From Bacteroidales bacterium (GTDB lineage: Bacteria > Bacteroidota > Bacteroidia > Bacteroidales > P3), in NCBI GenBank assembly GCA_016292015.1, contig JAEEZY010000027.1, positions 124,001-188,000 on the forward strand: 64,000 nucleotides of DNA, given 5' to 3'. The position numbers were made by a program, and so were the translations under genes. The number at the start of each line of letters is the position of its first letter. The first letter of the stretch is position 1. Below, piece after piece: positions 50,445 to 60,810 of this stretch. Below the pieces are notes generated by a model. The model did not search any database. It saw nothing but the letters and a program-made list of their open reading frames with translations, and was not told the origin of the DNA.

Positions 50445-52382
50445 CTACTTCTCCACCACCGTGAACACTGTGCGTCTGTTCTGGGCTCTGCCCTCCTCGG
50501 TGCTATTGTCTGCTATCGGTTTGCTCTCGCCATAACCTTTATACTGAAGTCTTGCGGCTGCAACCCCGTGGTTTACCAGATAGTCATACACTGCTTTCGC
50601 TCGGTTCTCCGATAACTTCTGGTTGGCTGCGTCCGATCCCACGTCGTCGGTATGGCCTTCAAGCAACACCCTCATCTTCGGGTTCTCATCCATTAGCATC
50701 ACCAGCTTGTCGAGTTCCACCGTCGATTCTTCTTTCAAATCCCATTTAGCGGTCTCGAAAAACACATTACGCAGTGTGATGCTCGACCCTACCTCAATCG
50801 GCTCCAGCGGTATCTCCAGCAGGAACGGGTCGTCTATCGATGCTGCGGTCATCTCGAAATTCTTCGAGTAGAACAGGTATCCCTCTTTGGTCACCGAGAG
50901 TGCGTATTGGTGTAGTCCGGGCATCGTCAGCAGGAAACTGCCATCTACAGGATCCGAGCTGGCGCTCACTACATCGTTCTTTGTTGTCAGGTCCGCAATG
51001 GTGAAGTCTGCTGACAGACGCTCTTTCGTCTTCTTGTCATATACTATTCCTTTTATGTATGTCGTGGCCTGTGGGCGAACCTCTTTGGGCAGTTCAAACA
51101 TGTACAGGTCTTCCTTTCCATACCCCCCCAGCTGGTCCGACGAATATATTGCCGTCCGCCCGTCGGCGCTCACAATCATGTTCGACTCGTCTCCTTCGGT
51201 GTTTATCGGGTATCCAACGTTCACGGGCTCGCTCCAGCTTCCGTCTTCCTGCTGCTTGCTCATAAACAGATCCAATCCTCCCATCCCCACATGCCCGTCG
51301 CTGGCAAAGTATAGCGAGTGGTCGTCAAAGTGGATGAATGGAGTTTTTTCGTCGCCTGGCGTGTTCACCGGTGCTCCAAGGTTTTTCGGCTCCGACCATT
51401 CGCCATCGACCAGTTCGCTCTTCCAGATATCCATTCCGCCTATTCCGCCTTTGCGGTTGCTCACGAAGTAAAGTGTCTTTCCGTCCACCGAGAAGGTCGG
51501 TTGCGCCTCCCATGCCGTGGTGTTTACCGGCATGCCGAGGTTTTGTGGCTTCGACCATTTGTCTCCTTCTCTGTGGCAGATATAAAGGTCGCATCGTCCT
51601 GCTCCGTCCTTTCTGTTGCAGCCGGTGAATATCATCATTCGTCCGTCTTGCGAGATGCACTGTGCGCCTTCGTTGTCATACGTGTTCACGGGCTCCGACA
51701 TACGTACAGCTTTGGTCCATTCGCCGTTCTTCTTCACGCTAACGTAGAAGTCTTCCTCCAACTCTGTGTTAGCTGTCGTTCGGCCTGTGCGGGGAAATCG
51801 GCGGGTGAACACCAGCGTCTGTCCGTCGGCTGTTAGGGCTGGCAGGTATTCGTCGTTGTTCGAGTTCACCGTAACGCCCATGTTCTCTGGGTTGAATGGT
51901 ACAGGATTGGCGTATGCCTTCTGGCGGAACGCCACGGTCTTCATCTTTTTCTCTACCTCGGTGTGCTTGTCTTTGTTTTTCTTGTCTAATGCTAGAAACT
52001 GTTTGTAGGCCTCCACTGCTGCGGTGAAGTGCTGCTGCCTGAGCTCCAGCTCTCCTATCCTGAACCACGCCATCGTGTAGAATGTGGGGTTCGCCGCCAC
52101 TGCCGCGTTATAGTATATGCACGCCATTGAGTCGAGGTGCCTCTCCTCGTACATCTCGCCCAGCATTATGTTCGGCTCTGCAAACTTCGGGTCTGCTTTG
52201 GCAGCTTGCTTGAAGTTACTCTCGGCCCCTGGTATATCCGAGCGGTACATGCACTGCATGCCCTTCTCGTACATACCTATCGCTTTCTTGTTCGACGACG
52301 AGTAGGCTCCTTTCTGTGCCGATGCTGGTAGGGCAACCATCATTGCGACCACTGCAAGGAGCAATATCTTTTTCAGTTTCAT
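50445..52382 (-). CDS. OmpA/PD40/TPR protein, PorE-like
   Basis: 645 residues: a signal peptide ends ASAQ (1-23), then TPR repeats (about 30-150), a PD40 beta-propeller with repeated TLVFTRRF, MMIFTGC, TLYFVSNRKGG, SLYFASDGH, TAIYSSDQLGG (about 170-430), a carboxypeptidase-regulatory-like domain (about 440-530), and an OmpA peptidoglycan-binding domain (LEGHTDDVGSDAANQKLSENRA to RRTVF). This is the exact domain order of the T9SS component PorE (P. gingivalis PG1058), but the family has several paralogues, so the T9SS role is probable rather than shown. The ackA terminator lies just upstream. Confidence 0.88.
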   Translation of the reverse strand: MKLKKILLLAVVAMMVALPASAQKGAYSSSNKKAIGMYEKGMQCMYRSDIPGAESNFKQAAKADPKFAEPNIMLGEMYEERHLDSMACIYYNAAVAANPTFYTMAWFRIGELELRQQHFTAAVEAYKQFLALDKKNKDKHTEVEKKMKTVAFRQKAYANPVPFNPENMGVTVNSNNDEYLPALTADGQTLVFTRRFPRTGRTTANTELEEDFYVSVKKNGEWTKAVRMSEPVNTYDNEGAQCISQDGRMMIFTGCNRKDGAGRCDLYICHREGDKWSKPQNLGMPVNTTAWEAQPTFSVDGKTLYFVSNRKGGIGGMDIWKSELVDGEWSEPKNLGAPVNTPGDEKTPFIHFDDHSLYFASDGHVGMGGLDLFMSKQQEDGSWSEPVNVGYPINTEGDESNMIVSADGRTAIYSSDQLGGYGKEDLYMFELPKEVRPQATTYIKGIVYDKKTKERLSADFTIADLTTKNDVVSASSDPVDGSFLLTMPGLHQYALSVTKEGYLFYSKNFEMTAASIDDPFLLEIPLEPIEVGSSITLRNVFFETAKWDLKEESTVELDKLVMLMDENPKMRVLLEGHTDDVGSDAANQKLSENRAKAVYDYLVNHGVAAARLQYKGYGESKPIADNSTEEGRAQNRRTVFTVVEK

Positions 52383-52404
52383 CTATTCTTTTTCTTTGAA
52401 AAAA

Positions 52405-52444
52405 CGGGAGACAACGGTTTTCGTTCTCTTCCCGTCGTCTCCCG
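52405..52444 (-). terminator. Terminator of ackA
   Basis: CGGGAGAC/GTCTCCCG outer stem (52405-52412 with 52437-52444) plus inner pairs. On the minus strand it is followed by TTTTTT. Confidence 0.8.
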
Positions 52445-52458
52445 GTATCGAAGATTCT

Positions 52459-53670
52459 TTATTTCCCGTTCACCAGTCGGTAGGTGTCGCTGGCTATCAC
52501 AAATTCCTCGTCGGTCGTCACCACCACGGTGGTCACCTTCGAGTCGGGTGTTGAGATGACACCGTCGCTTCCGGCGGTCTCGTCGTTGAGTTTCAGGTCA
52601 ACCTTGATGCCGAGGCATTCCATGTTCTCCAGTATGGGGTGACGCATGAACCAGGCGTTCTCGCCGATGCCGCCGGTGAAGAGCAGTATGTCGCAACCGC
52701 CCATCTCGGCCATATAGGCTCCGATGTATTTCTTCACGCGGGTGGCGAACATGTCGAAGGCGTAGGTGCAGCGCTCGTCGCCTGCATCACGTCCGGCACG
52801 GATGTCGCGCATATCCTGCTTGCCGCCGCTGATACCCACTAAGCCGCATTGCTTGTTCAGCATCTTCACAATGTCTTTCCAGCTCTTGCCTTCGGCCATC
52901 TCCTTCTCAAAGAGGAACTGCAGGGCTCCTGGATCGACGTCGCCGGGACGGGAGCCCATGATCAAACCCTCAAGCGGAGTCATACCCATCGAGGTGTCAA
53001 CCGACTTGCCGTGGTCAATGGCAGCGATGGAGGCGCCGCTTCCGAGGTGACAGCTGATAATCTTCAGGTCGTGCCAGTCTTTGCCCACCATCTTGGCAGC
53101 TTTCTCAGCAACGAATTTATGGCTGGTGCCGTGGAATCCATAGCGACGGATGCCGTATTTCTTGTAGTAGTCGTAGGGCAGACCATACAGGAATGCCTTA
53201 GGCGGCAGCGTGCTGTGGAAGGCGGTGTCGAACACCACAGCCTGCGGCACGTTCGGCAGCACCTCTTTCATTGCGTAGATGCCCGCCAAATTGCCTGGAG
53301 TGTGCAGCGGTGCCAAGTCGGTGAGCGTCTTGATCTGCTCTATCACAGCGTCGCTTACCAGGCAGCTGTCCTTGAACAACTCTCCGCCGTGAGCCACGCG
53401 GTTACCTACAGCACCAATCTCGTTGATATCTTTTATCACTCCTATTTTCTCGTCAAGCAGCGCCTTCAGCACAAGCTTGATACCCGCCGTATGGTCGGGA
53501 ATAGGCAGTTGCTCGTAGTGCTTCTCGCCGTTGTACTTGTGAGTAAATTCGCCCATTTCCAATCCGATTCGCTCCAGCAGACCCTTCGCCATCACATTGG
53601 CGTTGTTGGCCATGTCGATAAGTTGATACTTGATTGATGAACTTCCGCAGTTTAAAACTAATATCTTCAT
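52459..53670 (-). CDS. ackA: Acetate kinase
   Basis: A 403-residue enzyme making ATP and acetate from acetyl phosphate, the main energy-yielding step in many anaerobes. NCGSSSIKYQL (7-17), the family motif GFHGTSHKFVAEKAA, GMTPLEGLIMGSRPGDVDPG and FTGGIGENAW are all present. ATG 53670 is chosen because upstream in-frame codons are not conserved in the family. pta, the usual partner, is not adjacent. Confidence 0.97.
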   Translation of the reverse strand: MKILVLNCGSSSIKYQLIDMANNANVMAKGLLERIGLEMGEFTHKYNGEKHYEQLPIPDHTAGIKLVLKALLDEKIGVIKDINEIGAVGNRVAHGGELFKDSCLVSDAVIEQIKTLTDLAPLHTPGNLAGIYAMKEVLPNVPQAVVFDTAFHSTLPPKAFLYGLPYDYYKKYGIRRYGFHGTSHKFVAEKAAKMVGKDWHDLKIISCHLGSGASIAAIDHGKSVDTSMGMTPLEGLIMGSRPGDVDPGALQFLFEKEMAEGKSWKDIVKMLNKQCGLVGISGGKQDMRDIRAGRDAGDERCTYAFDMFATRVKKYIGAYMAEMGGCDILLFTGGIGENAWFMRHPILENMECLGIKVDLKLNDETAGSDGVISTPDSKVTTVVVTTDEEFVIASDTYRLVNGK

Positions 53671-53740
53671 AGTTGTATAATTTTGATTAACAATATTTTC
53701 AATCTCTTTTATGCCATTAAATATTTCTTCAGACAAATGT

Positions 53741-53748
53741 CAAAGATA
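53741..53748 (-). promoter_or_regulatory. Promoter of ackA
   Basis: TATCTTTG on the minus strand, about 70 nt before the ackA ATG. Confidence 0.65.
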
Positions 53749-53810
53749 CTCAAAATAATTTACAAAACCTAATATTCTTTTCAACACCCTCAGATCCTCC
53801 TAAAAAACAA

Positions 53811-53838
53811 GTCGGGGCGTCCATCCGGACGCCCCGAC
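53811..53838 (-). terminator. Terminator of the 986-aa T9SS gene
   Basis: Perfect 12-bp stem GTCGGGGCGTCC with complement around ATCC. On the minus strand it is followed by TTGTTTTTTA. Confidence 0.9.
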
Positions 53839-53878
53839 TCTATTTGTATAGATTTGTTTTTTCTATACTTCTGTTCGC

Positions 53879-56839
53879 TTAGCGGACAACCAGTTTCTCA
53901 ACCTTGGTGAACTCGTTGTTGGTCACGCGTACGAAGTATGCGCCCTTAGCGAAGTTCGAAACGTTGATGGTGGTGCCCTCTTCAGCGTTGATGCTCTGGC
54001 TGTAAACCACGCGGCCGCTCATGTCGAGCACGGTGCACTTCACATTGCCGTTAACGCCGGCGATGCTCAGTTTCACGTTGTTGTTGGCCGGGTTCGGGTA
54101 CAGGCTCATGCTGACATTCGAGGTGGCCTCGTCGATTCCGCTGGTGCAAGCCTCGAAGGTGGCGGTGTAGGTGGCATCGCCCGTGACAGTGATGGTGCGC
54201 GGGTTCTGAGTGTTGCCGTCCTGCCACTGTTTGAAGCAGTAACCTTCTGCCGGGTTGGCTCTCAGTGTAGCGGTCTGGCCTTGCTCATAGGTACCACCGC
54301 CGGTTACAGTGCCCCATGCCGGGTTGGCCGAGGTAGCGGTGATGGTGTACTCTACTACACCGTCGTCCTCTGCGAAGATGTATTTGACGTGAGCGTCAGT
54401 CGTGTAGTCTGAGAAATCATAGTAAACGAGGTCGTAGTTGCTCGATCTGCGCTGGGTCACGTGATCGTTGGTGATGGTCTCGCCATGTTTGTAAACAAGC
54501 ACGTCGTCAACATAAACTTCAAGCACGATATAGCCGGGCTCTGCCTCACCCACAGTGTAGCTTCCCGAGCTTCCTTGGGTCATCGTTACGGTCGTTCCGC
54601 AACGCATCGTATCGCCGTAATACACACCGGTACCGCCCTGCAGTGAGGCCAGGTCAATGCCCTCGCCTTCGCAGGTTACGCTCACGTTGAAGGTGGGATA
54701 TGCATATTTAGGTCCGACAAGCATACGGATCATAGGTACTCGTCCGCTCACGTCTCTTGCAACGCCACGTTCAGGATCGTATGACTTGTGGTTCTGCTGG
54801 TTGCCGTCTCCAAAGTAGCGGCCATATTTTCTCAACTCGTTGGTTGTGCCGTCTTTCATCGTGTCGCTGCTGAAATATACATAGTACAGCGTCGTGTCGG
54901 GATCTCCCTCATAGTGGTGTACATAGCGGGTTGACTGGCTGGCTACTGCAAAGTAACCCTCAATCAGCTCATAACCCAGGTGGTAAGAGGTGTTCGGCTC
55001 CAAATCGGGCTGCTCGGGGAACATCATGTTGATAACGGCATACTCGCCGGGCATCATGTACTCTTTGTAGTTGGCGCCTGCGCTCGTGCGGGTAACACGC
55101 TCCATGTTTTCGCCTTCAAAGTAGTTGTAATCTGCAACTGAAGTCTCGTATGTCGGTGCACCGGTCTCTACATAGGTGTTAAGATATCCTTCCACAGAAT
55201 CCTTATACAGCGATGCGGTAATTTTTGCACCGGGGGCAAGCGAGATGTTCGAGTTTGGATCGGTGGCACTGTACTGAGTGGCTGCTACAAGCTGTACTCC
55301 ACGTATTGCCCAGCCCTCGGGCACATTGGCTCCCGTTACGAAACGGTTCCACATGTCATAACCGGGTTTTGTGTAGCTCGGGTTCGGGTCACCGATACCG
55401 GTTGAAAGGTACCAGTCATTCTCTCCTGGTCCATCATGTATCAATCCGTCAACGCAGTATGCATACGGTGTCAAAATTCCGTTGTCCTGTGCCCACACTG
55501 CCACCTGGCCGTGACCGTCGGGGGCATCATCAAGGGCCGATACCTGATAGAGAATGGTGTCGCCGTTCACTGCATCGAAATTCGTAGCCTCATAGCTCGG
55601 ATACAGATAGTTGTCACCGGCGGTTGCGCTCGGCAGCACGGCGGCCGGCGTGTTGGGGTTGTTTACTGCGGGTATAACGAACAGCCACGGTGAGGGCGTT
55701 CCAATCAGAGTGTAGTCAAGTGCCTGGATGGCGGTGTCAATTGTGACGCCGGGAGCCACTGGGCCAAAACTCAGCGATGCAAAGCGCGTGGCGTTGCTCT
55801 GGTTTGCATCAAGATGGTTCAGACCCATCGTAACCTGTGACTGGGTATTGGTACCACCATTCTGCAGCGATGCCCACCATGCAATTGGAATATCCATTCC
55901 CTGAGGAACCTGATGGTAGAATCCATAGTAGTAGTTCGAAACAAGCAAGTCAATAAAATCGGCCGATGCCTCGGTGGCTTTCACGTCGTCAACCCACCAG
56001 AAATATCCACCATCGGTCGCCCCACTACCCGTCGCGGTGTAACGGATACGAAGATTCAAGCTGGCCTGGTTTCCGCAGCTTGAGGGAAGAAGGATTCTCT
56101 TTCTTCCGAATATGTTGTTGTTGACGTTGACATCAACTCCCGTGACATTGATTTCATACTGATACCAGGTTGTGCCGTTCGAGCTGTAGTCTATGTAGCA
56201 CTTATCGGAGTTGAAAGCTCTGTAGAACTGGAATATGTTGATGTTAATCATCGATATGCCAGTTGTCGAAATCGGGTTCAACTGGATGTATGCGTCAAAG
56301 TTGCCAGTGGATCCGTCGCCACCCCATCCAGTGTAATTGTCAATCATCGACATCATCATGAATCCGTTGTCGCCGGTCTCGGCGTCTTCCATGATGCTGA
56401 ACGGAATACCATCACCAAATGCATAGAAATATGCAGGATAACCGCCCTGCTCAACGGTTAGACCCTCATAGTACGCTATCGTTGCGTCGCTATAGTCGGG
56501 AATACGCTGCCACTGTGCGTAGGCTGCGTTGTTCGAGTGCTGGAGAAGACTCTCCGTAGAACCGCTCTGGTTGATAATCGTCTGCCCGGCTCCTATCGTT
56601 CCGGTCGTGTAGTCGGTCGAGGTCTCCGAGAATTCCCAGTGGTGAATCACATCACCGGCGGCTTTGCTGCTGAAGATCGAGGCTTTGTAGTCTTTCCCGG
56701 CTTTCTGCACTTCCGTGCTGCCTGACTTCATTGCCTTGGTCTGTGTCATGTTGCTCACTCGTTTGTGAGCATTCTGCGGTTGCGCGAATGCGAGCGAGGC
56801 GCATAACGCGAAACACATAACCATTACAAGTTTTTTCAT
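53879..56839 (-). CDS. Large T9SS-sorted surface protein, 986 aa
   Basis: A signal peptide ends AFAQ (1-19). Residues about 60-290 are a beta-jelly-roll of choice-of-anchor type (GQTIINQSG, SKWYQYEIN-like, GYFWWVDDVK). The middle has an agglutinin-like or lectin look but no firm family. An InlB-B-type repeat (TSANPAWGTVTGGGTYEQGQ to FKQWQDG) lies at about 835-900, then a type A sorting domain (YPNPANNNVKLS to TKVEKLVVR). Single gene, with promoter TATATTTG at 56951-56958 and its own terminator. Ligand unknown. Confidence 0.83.
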   Translation of the reverse strand: MKKLVMVMCFALCASLAFAQPQNAHKRVSNMTQTKAMKSGSTEVQKAGKDYKASIFSSKAAGDVIHHWEFSETSTDYTTGTIGAGQTIINQSGSTESLLQHSNNAAYAQWQRIPDYSDATIAYYEGLTVEQGGYPAYFYAFGDGIPFSIMEDAETGDNGFMMMSMIDNYTGWGGDGSTGNFDAYIQLNPISTTGISMININIFQFYRAFNSDKCYIDYSSNGTTWYQYEINVTGVDVNVNNNIFGRKRILLPSSCGNQASLNLRIRYTATGSGATDGGYFWWVDDVKATEASADFIDLLVSNYYYGFYHQVPQGMDIPIAWWASLQNGGTNTQSQVTMGLNHLDANQSNATRFASLSFGPVAPGVTIDTAIQALDYTLIGTPSPWLFVIPAVNNPNTPAAVLPSATAGDNYLYPSYEATNFDAVNGDTILYQVSALDDAPDGHGQVAVWAQDNGILTPYAYCVDGLIHDGPGENDWYLSTGIGDPNPSYTKPGYDMWNRFVTGANVPEGWAIRGVQLVAATQYSATDPNSNISLAPGAKITASLYKDSVEGYLNTYVETGAPTYETSVADYNYFEGENMERVTRTSAGANYKEYMMPGEYAVINMMFPEQPDLEPNTSYHLGYELIEGYFAVASQSTRYVHHYEGDPDTTLYYVYFSSDTMKDGTTNELRKYGRYFGDGNQQNHKSYDPERGVARDVSGRVPMIRMLVGPKYAYPTFNVSVTCEGEGIDLASLQGGTGVYYGDTMRCGTTVTMTQGSSGSYTVGEAEPGYIVLEVYVDDVLVYKHGETITNDHVTQRRSSNYDLVYYDFSDYTTDAHVKYIFAEDDGVVEYTITATSANPAWGTVTGGGTYEQGQTATLRANPAEGYCFKQWQDGNTQNPRTITVTGDATYTATFEACTSGIDEATSNVSMSLYPNPANNNVKLSIAGVNGNVKCTVLDMSGRVVYSQSINAEEGTTINVSNFAKGAYFVRVTNNEFTKVEKLVVR

Positions 56840-56950
56840 GTGTGTTTGTTTTTTGGTGAATAAATAATTGTCTCTTTAATAATTTAACCCTCTCATAGTG
56901 TGCAAGATACTGGCACAATACGGGGTTGTGTGACTTTTTCGATTTAGTCG

Positions 56951-56958
56951 CAAATATA
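56951..56958 (-). promoter_or_regulatory. Promoter of the 986-aa T9SS gene
   Basis: TATATTTG on the minus strand, about 110 nt before the ATG. No good -33 is seen. Confidence 0.5.
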
Positions 56959-57141
56959 GGACATTTATTTTGATTAGAGAAGTTTTTTTAGATTTTTTTA
57001 GATTTTCTTGTCGTCATCCTCTATCCCCTAATCTCTCATATTCCACTAAGTGTCAGTACTTCCGCCTATCCGATTCTCCTCTATGTCCCTCTGCCTCCCC
57101 ATGTCCGTTCCCCCCCCCTTCTTCTCCCATCATGGCCCACG

Positions 57142-57191
57142 CTCCTACTTGCCTCCTACTTGCCTCCTACTTGCCTCCTATCTGCCTCCTA
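57142..57191. repeat. 11-bp tandem repeat
   Basis: Four to five head-to-tail copies of CTCCTACTTGC (one variant CTCCTATCTGC). The rest of the gene-free stretch 56960-57393 is pyrimidine-rich, and I see no gene or RNA in it. Confidence 0.75.
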
Positions 57192-57393
57192 CAAAAGTGC
57201 TATCCAACTGGGAGAAATCTGCTACTCAACTGCGAGAAATATGGTAGAACACTAGGAGCCGGATCCTGCCGGTTTGGGATGAACCTGCTCCAAAAATGGG
57301 ATGAAATTCATTCCTCCTCCTGACTCCCTCTCCGCCACACATATTTTATATAAGAACCATCCCACCCCTCTGCCCGTGCTTATCGCTGTAACC

Positions 57394-58311
57394 TCAAGTC
57401 TCGGCAAAGCGAATGGACCATCTCGGCGCCTTCAGCCCGCTCCCGAAGCGTGCCTTCCCCCTGAACACCCTCACCTCGTCATATAGCCCTGCGTCTATAA
57501 ATGCGTCGAGTGTCTTTCGTCCGCCCTCCACTATCACCGACTGCAGCCCTGCCCTATACATCTCCTCCACCGCTTCTACGGCATCCGCACTCCTCAGTTT
57601 CATCCACCCTTCGGGCAGATCCTTTATCCTTCCCCTCCGGTCTAACACTATCCGTGTCGGGTTCTCCCCGCTCCACAGCCGCGCCGTCAACTGCGGCTGG
57701 TCGTCAAGGTATGTCTGCGACCCTACCAATATCGCTGCCTCCTCGGTCCGCCACTTGTGCGACTGCCGCCTCTCCTCCTCCGTGCTTATCCAGTAGGGCT
57801 TGTAGTCCGGTGCCATATATCCGTCTGCCGACTCCGCCCATTTCAGTATTATGTATGGCCGCCGCTTCTCCATAAAGGTGAAGAACCGCCGGTTCAGCCA
57901 TCTGCCCTCTTCCTCCAGCACATGCCTCACCACCTCTATCCCGGCCTTCTCCAGTTTCTCAAACCCTCGGCCCGCCACCTGCGGGTTAGGGTCGTCGTTG
58001 CAGCACACCACTCGCCTCACTCCTTTATTTATTATAAGGTCTGCGCAGGGGGGGGTCTTTCCATAGTGGCTGCACGGCTCCAGGTTCACATACAGCGTCG
58101 CTCCGCATGCCGTCTCGTCGTCAAGCCGCAGCAGCGCGTTCCGCTCCGCATGGTTCTCTCCATATTTCTGATGAAACCCCTCACTAACCACCTCTTCGTC
58201 CTTCACCACCACACACCCCACCATCGGGTTCGGCCTTACTCGTCCCAATCCGTTCTCTGCTAGCTGCAAACAACGCCGCATGTACATAACATCATGTTCT
58301 CCTTGTGCCAT
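57394..58311 (-). CDS. ribD: Riboflavin biosynthesis protein RibD
   Basis: A 305-residue bifunctional enzyme: an N-terminal pyrimidine deaminase (about 8-145) and a C-terminal reductase (about 150-305) for 5-amino-6-ribosylaminouracil phosphate. The zinc site is His54/Glu56 in HAERN, with Cys80 and Cys89 in LEPCSHYGKTPPCADL. At 305 residues it is somewhat short, mainly in the reductase part, which lacks the last helices of longer homologues. Other rib genes are not near. It starts 8 bp after the lipoprotein gene. Confidence 0.92.
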   Translation of the reverse strand: MAQGEHDVMYMRRCLQLAENGLGRVRPNPMVGCVVVKDEEVVSEGFHQKYGENHAERNALLRLDDETACGATLYVNLEPCSHYGKTPPCADLIINKGVRRVVCCNDDPNPQVAGRGFEKLEKAGIEVVRHVLEEEGRWLNRRFFTFMEKRRPYIILKWAESADGYMAPDYKPYWISTEEERRQSHKWRTEEAAILVGSQTYLDDQPQLTARLWSGENPTRIVLDRRGRIKDLPEGWMKLRSADAVEAVEEMYRAGLQSVIVEGGRKTLDAFIDAGLYDEVRVFRGKARFGSGLKAPRWSIRFAET

Positions 58312-58319
58312 ACTTGTAG

Positions 58320-59336
58320 TTAAAACATGATTCCGCAGTCGTAAGGGACGATTATTCGCATAGAGGTACGTGGGTCGGAGTTGTTGCGGTTTGGGAATAT
58401 GAAATTCACGCTGCGGCCTTTGCGCTCAACGAAAACCGTCTCCTCAAAAAGTCCTATCCAGTCGTTCCACCAGTAGGCTGTGACGATGGCGTGGTCTGCA
58501 TCAACTATCTCCACTCGGTTTTGGATGTCGGGCATGTGGGTGAGGCTGTCGCGCAGGGCAGGGGAACGGTATCTCACTTCATCTAGCGAGAATATGCCGC
58601 TACATTCTGAATAGTAAGCATGCCAGAATTTTGGAAGATAACTGAAGGAGTGGGACAACTGGTAGGCACTCCATATCCCCTGGGTGGTGAAGTCAACTTG
58701 TATGTGTGGCGGAAGGCTGTATATGGGTTGTTTTAGCTTCTCATTCATGGGTATCTTTTGTTCATCCTCATGGCGTGTGTAGAACATTACAAAACCGCCC
58801 ATATCAGTTCCTGCGTAATACATGTCAAGCAACCATCCATTATCGATAGAGAGCCCCTGAAGGGCGTCCAGGACTCCGTTGGCATTGGGAATGGAGTCAA
58901 CATTGTAGTGGTCGAGAGAGGTATCGCGTACAAAGACAAGAGGCAACGAATCAATTGCACGACGGAAATCAAGGTACTGTTGCATATATGGTTCATTGGT
59001 AGTAGAATGTCTCTGTATAAACCATATTGTATTAGACAAAGAATATTCGTCTCTTATTGTAGTGTCGAGTGTGATATCGGAATGTACTGTAAGTTTTTCG
59101 TATTTGTTGTTATATCTTACAAGTGTCATTAGGTCCTTTCTGCCACGTTTTACATTGTGGAAGACAAATTGGCCTTCAAGGTCGGTACGTACAGTGTCTT
59201 CACCTAATACCACCAAGACACCGGGAATCATGCCAGCCCCGTTGGAGATCCATCCACGTACAGTGTATCCTCCCTTTGGAGAATAACACGAAGAGAGGAT
59301 CATGCTGGTCAGCAACAGAATCAGGGTGTGTTTCAT
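58320..59336 (-). CDS. Lipoprotein with carboxypeptidase-regulatory-like domain
   Basis: 338 residues with lipobox LSSC (Cys17). Residues about 24-95 form a CarboxypepD_reg-like beta-sandwich (YTVRGWISNGAGMIPGVLVVLG, TDLEGQFVFHNV). The C-terminal 240 residues have no recognised family. The DNA is more AT-rich than ribD and asnS, which suggests a different history. Probably an envelope-anchored protein of unknown function. Confidence 0.75.
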   Translation of the reverse strand: MKHTLILLLTSMILSSCYSPKGGYTVRGWISNGAGMIPGVLVVLGEDTVRTDLEGQFVFHNVKRGRKDLMTLVRYNNKYEKLTVHSDITLDTTIRDEYSLSNTIWFIQRHSTTNEPYMQQYLDFRRAIDSLPLVFVRDTSLDHYNVDSIPNANGVLDALQGLSIDNGWLLDMYYAGTDMGGFVMFYTRHEDEQKIPMNEKLKQPIYSLPPHIQVDFTTQGIWSAYQLSHSFSYLPKFWHAYYSECSGIFSLDEVRYRSPALRDSLTHMPDIQNRVEIVDADHAIVTAYWWNDWIGLFEETVFVERKGRSVNFIFPNRNNSDPRTSMRIIVPYDCGIMF

Positions 59337-59358
59337 TGTTAGGTGCTCAAAATAAATA

Positions 59359-59387
59359 ATAAGCCGTCACATAACGTAACGGCTTAT
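59359..59387 (-). terminator. Terminator of asnS
   Basis: 9-bp stem ATAAGCCGT/ACGGCTTAT with an 11-nt loop. On the minus strand it is followed by a T-rich ATTATTTATTTT. Confidence 0.7.
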
Positions 59388-59396
59388 ATGATTCCC

Positions 59397-60800
59397 TTAA
59401 AACTCCGCCGTCTTCGGTGTCCTCGGGAACGGTATCACATCTCTTATGTTGGCCATACCCGTGACGAAAAGCATCAGTCGTTCAAATCCTAATCCGAATC
59501 CGGCGTGTGGACACGACCCATAGCGGCGGGTGTCCAGATACCACCACATATCTTTCATCGGGATGTTCAGCTCGTTGATTCGGTTCATCAGCTTCTCATA
59601 GCTTTCCTCTCTCACCGAGCCGCCTATTATCTCGCCTATCTGCGGGAACAGCACATCGGTGCCTTGCACTGTCTTCCCGTCTTCGTTCTGCTTCATGTAG
59701 AAGGCCTTTATCTCCTTCGGGTAATCGACCATGATCACCGGTTTCTTGAAGTGGTGCTCCACTAGGTAGCGCTCGTGCTCGCTCGCCAGGTCCACTCCCC
59801 AGCTTACCGGAAACTCAAACTTGTGCCCTTTGGCCACCGCCTCTTCCAGTATCTTGATTCCCTCGGTGTATGGCAACCGCACAAAGTCTGTGTCTATCAC
59901 GCTCCTCAGTCTCTCTATCAACCCATTGTCTATCATCTTGTTCAAGAACTCCAGGTCGTCCATGCAGTGGTCAAGAGCCCATTTCACCAGATACTTGATG
60001 AATTCCTCTTCCAGCTCCGTCAGGCTGTCCAGGTCATAGAAGGCCATCTCCGGCTCAATCATCCAGAACTCCGCAAGGTGTCTGGGGGTGTTGCTGTTCT
60101 CTGCCCTGAACGTTGGCCCGAAGGTGTATATCTTGCCCAGCGACGTGGCTCCCAGTTCTCCCTCGAGCTGTCCGCTCACTGTCAGCGCGGTGAACTTGCC
60201 GAAGAAGTCCTGCTCCCAATCTATGCTCCCATCCTCTTTTCTCGGCGGGTTCTCCGGATCTAGCGTGCTCACATGGAACATCTCCCCGGCTCCCTCGCAG
60301 TCCGATGCCGTGATAAGCGGCGTATGGAAATAGAAGAATCCTCTCTCGTGGAAGAACGTGTGTATCGCCATCGCCATGTTGTGCCTCAGACGCATCACTG
60401 CTCCGAAGGTGTTGGTGCGCAGTCGCAGATGCCCTATCTCGCGCAGGAACTCCATCGAATGGCCTTTCTTTTGCAGCGGGTAGGTGTTCGGGTCGGCCTC
60501 TCCGTAAACCACTATCTTCTCTGCCTGCAGCTCCACTGCCTGTCCGCTTCCCTGGCTCTCCACCAGCTTTCCTTCCACTCCTATGCATGCTCCCGTCGTG
60601 ATTCTCTTCAGCTCTTCCTCAAATTGCGCTGGGTCTGCCACCACTTGTATGTTGTGTATTATCGACCCGTCGTTTATGGCTATAAAGGCCACATTCTTGT
60701 TCCCGCGCTTAGTGCGCACCCATCCTTTGACACATATCGTGCTGCCCAGTAGGGCTTTCACATCCTCTTTCAGAAGATACTTGATTTCGTAACGTTTCAT
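59397..60800 (-). CDS. asnS: Asparaginyl-tRNA synthetase
   Basis: 467 residues of a class IIb synthetase. An OB-fold anticodon-binding domain occupies the first 110 residues ([19 protein letters not shown]). Motif 2 is [22 protein letters not shown], and motif 3 is [15 protein letters not shown] 60800 is the family start; the longer frame is not. It lies 10 bp after the guanylyltransferase gene. Confidence 0.97.
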   Translation of the reverse strand: MKRYEIKYLLKEDVKALLGSTICVKGWVRTKRGNKNVAFIAINDGSIIHNIQVVADPAQFEEELKRITTGACIGVEGKLVESQGSGQAVELQAEKIVVYGEADPNTYPLQKKGHSMEFLREIGHLRLRTNTFGAVMRLRHNMAMAIHTFFHERGFFYFHTPLITASDCEGAGEMFHVSTLDPENPPRKEDGSIDWEQDFFGKFTALTVSGQLEGELGATSLGKIYTFGPTFRAENSNTPRHLAEFWMIEPEMAFYDLDSLTELEEEFIKYLVKWALDHCMDDLEFLNKMIDNGLIERLRSVIDTDFVRLPYTEGIKILEEAVAKGHKFEFPVSWGVDLASEHERYLVEHHFKKPVIMVDYPKEIKAFYMKQNEDGKTVQGTDVLFPQIGEIIGGSVREESYEKLMNRINELNIPMKDMWWYLDTRRYGSCPHAGFGLGFERLMLFVTGMANIRDVIPFPRTPKTAEF

Positions 60801-60810
60801 TTTTTTATGC

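Noticed and set aside
57142-57191. CRISPR-like array
   Set aside because: The 11-bp units are directly joined with no unique spacers, and no cas gene is present. The heptad repeats fail for the same reason.
56970-57323. 117-codon plus-strand frame in the gap before ribD
   Set aside because: It is Ser/Pro/Leu/Cys-rich and created by a pyrimidine-rich tract and an 11-bp tandem repeat. No promoter or start context supports it.
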